Shown: positions 32,469 to 34,512 of the stretch, piece after piece | How positions within the stretch are numbered: position 1 is the stretch's first letter | How the letters are laid out: every line of letters starts with the position of its first letter | Assembly (NCBI GenBank): GCA_025800215.1 | Contig: JAOXSC010000210.1 | Coordinates: 1-34,512, forward strand | Origin: Marinibacterium sp. | Lineage (GTDB): Bacteria; Pseudomonadota; Alphaproteobacteria; Rhodobacterales; Rhodobacteraceae | Direction of reading: 5' to 3' | DNA: 34,512 bases | Position numbers and translations under genes: made by a program | Notes under the pieces: generated by a model | Databases searched by the model: none | What the model was told of the DNA's origin: nothing | What the model saw: only the letters and a program-made list of their open reading frames with translations

Positions 32469-33200
32469 ATGACGTATTGCGTGGGCATCAAGGTCAACCA
32501 GGGGCTGATCTGCCTGTCCGACACACGAACCAATGCCGGGCTGGACAATATCTCGCGCTACAAGAAGATGTTCACCTGGACCGTTCCGGGTGAACGCGCC
32601 ATCACGCTGATGACCGCGGGCAATCTGGCGATCACCCAGGCGGTGATGTCGCTGCTGCAGGAAAACATCGAAAACCCCAATAACGGGGTGCGCACCCTGT
32701 ATTCGGCGCCGGGCATGTTTCAGGTGGCCGAAACCGTGGGCGAAGCGATGCGCGTGGTTCAGGCCCAATACGGCCCCGGCCTGTCGGCGCGGGGGGAATC
32801 GTCGGATGCGTCGATCATCTGTGCGGGCCAGCGCGCGGGGGGCCCGCTGCGCCTGTTCCTGATCTATTCGGCCGGCAATTTCATAGAGGCCACCACCGAC
32901 ACCCCGTTCTTTCAGATTGGCGAGCACAAATACGGCAAGCCGATCCTCGACCGTGTGATCCTGCCCGAAACGTCGCTGGCCGACGCCACCAAGGCAGCGC
33001 TGCTGTCGATGGATTCGACCCTGCGATCCAACCTGTCGGTGGGCATGCCGCTGGATCTGACGGTGCTGCCGGTGGACACCTATGGCTTCGCCCATGACCG
33101 GCGGATCGAACGCGATGATCTGGGGTTCCAGGACCTGTCACAGCGCTGGTCGGACGCGCTGCGCCATGCCTTTGCCACCATTCCCGATATTCTGACCTAA
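32469..33200 (+). CDS. Anbu (ancestral beta-subunit), proteasome-type protease homologue
   Basis: This 243-residue Ntn-hydrolase-fold protein is of the Anbu type. After Met removal the N-terminal nucleophile would be Thr2 (M-T-Y-C-V-G-I). The family-typical order follows: LICLSDTRTNAG, the K32/K33 pair in RYKKMFTW, ITLMTAGNLAITQAV, then DASIICAGQ, LFLIYSAGNFIEAT, and YGKPILDRV with ALLSMDSTLRSNLSVG. Anbu assembles into spiral or ring oligomers; general protease activity has been hard to show for members. It follows the alpha-E gene by 33 bp and belongs to the same operon. The TAA stop shares bases with the stop of the convergent CoA-transferase gene (CTAA). Confidence 0.92.
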   Translation: MTYCVGIKVNQGLICLSDTRTNAGLDNISRYKKMFTWTVPGERAITLMTAGNLAITQAVMSLLQENIENPNNGVRTLYSAPGMFQVAETVGEAMRVVQAQYGPGLSARGESSDASIICAGQRAGGPLRLFLIYSAGNFIEATTDTPFFQIGEHKYGKPILDRVILPETSLADATKAALLSMDSTLRSNLSVGMPLDLTVLPVDTYGFAHDRRIERDDLGFQDLSQRWSDALRHAFATIPDILT

Positions 33201-34300
33201 GGCGCAGGCCGCCTGGGCGGCAAGCCCAGCTCGGCGCGCAGACGGTCGCCATCGGCGTCGCGAACAGGCGCCGGGCGCGGCCGGGTGGGCGGCTGGCCGT
33301 CAAAGCGGGGCGCGGCGGCGGCCTGCAGCGCGCCATGCGCATCGACCCATGTGCCACGGGGGCGGGTCATGGGATGGGCTGCGGCCTCGGCCGGGCTCAG
33401 CACCGGGGCCACACAGGCATCGCTGCCCAGAAACAGCGCGGCCCAGTCATCGCGGCTGCGGGTGACAAACAGCGCCTGCAGGCGGCGCGTCAGTTCGGGC
33501 CAGGCAGCGCGGTCATGCTGGGCCTGAAACGCAGGGTCATCGCCCAACCCCATCCTGTCCAGAAACAGCGCATAGAAGTGCGGCTCAAGGCACTGCACGC
33601 TGATGAACCGCCCATCCGCGCAGGCATAGGAGCGGCTCCAATGCGGGCCATCCAGCAGGTTCCCCCCGCGCCCATCGCCGAACTGGCCGGACTGGCGCAG
33701 GGTCATCAGCAGGTTCATCATATGCGCGGATCCGTCCACAATCGCGGCATCCACGACACAGCCCTGCCCGGTGTCCCGCGCCCGCATCAGCCCCGTCAGC
33801 ATCCCGATCACCAGATACAGCGCGCCGCCCCCGACATCACCCAGCAGCGTCGGCGGAGGAAAGGGCGGCGTGCCCGCCTGCCCCGCATAGAAGGCCGCCC
33901 CCGACATCGCCGCATAGGTCAGATCATGCCCCGCCGTCTGCGCCAGCGGCCCCGCCTGCCCCCAGCCCGTCATCCGGCCATAGACCAGCGCGGGGCGGAT
34001 CGCTTGGCAGTCTTCGGGCCCAAGCCCCAGCTTCTCCATCACCCCCGGACGGAACCCTTCGATCAGCCCATCCGCCGTGGCCAGCAGCGCCTGAAACACG
34101 GCCACATCGCCCGCGTCCTTGAGATCCAGCGCAATCGACGCCTTGCCCCGGTCGATCACCGGCTGCGGCGGCATCCCCGCCGCCGGACCCGATGCGCGGT
34201 GCACGACGATCACCTCGGCCCCCAGATCCGCCAGCATCATCCCCGCAAAGGGGCCGGGCCCGAGGCCTTCGACCTCGATGATGCGGATGCCATCAAGCAT
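33197..34300 (-). CDS. CaiB/BaiF (class III) CoA-transferase family, alpha-methylacyl-CoA racemase-like
   Basis: This 367-residue protein starts LDGIRIIEVEGLGPGPFAGMML, then LGAEVIVVHR, and has the family core LDLKD, GFRPGVMEKLGLG, LVYGRMTGWGQAGP and AGHDLTYAAMSG, where the aspartate matches the catalytic Asp of racemase/CoA-transferases. LLGDVGGGALYLVIGML and VVDAAIVDGSAHM follow. The TGWGQxGP...GHD pattern and length favour alpha-methylacyl-CoA racemase over formyl-CoA transferase. It would act on the CoA thioester of a branched acid. It is convergent with Anbu with a 4-nt stop overlap, and its start is 71 bp from the end of an IS-like element that may have altered its promoter. Confidence 0.88.
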   Translation of the reverse strand: MLDGIRIIEVEGLGPGPFAGMMLADLGAEVIVVHRASGPAAGMPPQPVIDRGKASIALDLKDAGDVAVFQALLATADGLIEGFRPGVMEKLGLGPEDCQAIRPALVYGRMTGWGQAGPLAQTAGHDLTYAAMSGAAFYAGQAGTPPFPPPTLLGDVGGGALYLVIGMLTGLMRARDTGQGCVVDAAIVDGSAHMMNLLMTLRQSGQFGDGRGGNLLDGPHWSRSYACADGRFISVQCLEPHFYALFLDRMGLGDDPAFQAQHDRAAWPELTRRLQALFVTRSRDDWAALFLGSDACVAPVLSPAEAAAHPMTRPRGTWVDAHGALQAAAAPRFDGQPPTRPRPAPVRDADGDRLRAELGLPPRRPAP

Positions 34301-34371
34301 GGGAGTCAGTATCAGTTTGCAATTTCAACCAGAAAAACAAAGCGATTGCCCCTCTGAGCAGAGTAAGTTCC

Positions 34372-34512
34372 TGACCTGCCCCCCACTGGTCCCTCGTTCA
34401 TAACGAGAGTCTTCGGGTTTGGTTTTGATAGTCGTCGGTTTCGGGCTGGGCAAGCGCGCCGGGCGCGGAGCCCTCAAATTGCTCAAGCGTCCGGCGCGCT
34501 TCGGACGGTGTT
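34372..34512 (-). mobile_element. Partial IS3-like insertion sequence, terminal end
   Basis: A terminal sequence starting TGACCTGCCCCCCACTGG at 34372 resembles the TG-starting, C-rich ends of IS3-family elements. The rest of the element lies beyond the window. It encloses the end of a minus-strand open frame that reads like an IS3-type transposase C-terminus. The flanking duplication cannot be judged without the other end. Confidence 0.55.
34398..34511 (-). CDS. Transposase C-terminal fragment (partial, window edge)
   Basis: The frame is open from the window edge to a TGA at 34398-34400 and gives 37 residues. It includes TPSEARRTLEQFEGSAP and ends QNQTRRLSL. The tail GSAPGALAQPETDDY...QTRRLSL looks like the C-terminus of IS3-family orfB transposases (DDE integrase domain) that I have seen in roseobacters. 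The catalytic residues are outside the window. The assignment depends on this short tail and on the IS-like terminal sequence just beyond its stop codon. Confidence 0.5.
   Translation of the reverse strand, partial: TPSEARRTLEQFEGSAPGALAQPETDDYQNQTRRLSL

Overview
The window looks like chromosomal DNA of a Roseobacter-group (Rhodobacterales) alphaproteobacterium. The evidence is GC-rich coding DNA, gene content typical of that group (taurine uptake with Tpa and a TauR-type MocR regulator, the transglutaminase/ATP-grasp/alpha-E/Anbu cluster, a De Ley-Doudoroff galactose operon) and short intergenic repeats. The family calls come from reading the proteins; no database search was possible.

Layout. 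(1) 1-397: no gene, AT-rich in part. (2) 398-4346: an SsuD-like flavin monooxygenase coupled to an aldo/keto reductase on the minus strand, divergent from a GntR regulator and a Gfo/Idh/MocA protein. This combination matches the oxidative sulfoquinovose (sulfo-SMO) route, with the Gfo/Idh/MocA protein as candidate NAD+-dependent sulfoquinovosidase. (3) 4356-4967: an unrecognised 203-residue protein. (4) 5371-16995: a galactoside regulon. An IclR regulator and an ABC ATPase (minus) are divergent from a long plus-strand operon: sugar-binding protein, two permeases, GH4 alpha-galactosidase, SDR dehydrogenase, KDGal kinase, KDPGal aldolase, lactonase and GH42 beta-galactosidase. Together they import galactosides, cleave them in the cytoplasm and oxidise galactose to pyruvate and glyceraldehyde 3-phosphate. 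The galactonate dehydratase step is missing here.

(5) 17087-25728: taurine genes. tauABC (minus) are divergent from tpa (plus). After tpa come a GNAT gene, an ArsR/permease pair (minus) and a MocR-type regulator, probably TauR. Paired direct repeats resembling the TauR motif CTGGACYTAA lie in the tauA-tpa gap and just upstream of tauR. (6) 25744-26562: a membrane protein of unknown function. (7) 26607-33200: the Anbu-associated cluster, with transglutaminase/DUF2126 on minus and ATP-grasp, alpha-E and Anbu on plus. (8) 33197-34300: a CaiB/BaiF CoA-transferase-like protein on minus. (9) 34372-34512: one end of an apparent IS3-like element, cut by the window edge.

The strongest leads are the putative sulfoquinovose module, a permease (TauC) carrying a circularly permuted VCBS/adhesin-like periplasmic domain, the TauR-type operator pairs with a repeated 23-bp spacing, tandem IclR-type operators on the sugar-transport promoter, REP-like and hairpin elements right after both binding-protein genes, and an SDR enzyme whose YxxxK lysine is asparagine.
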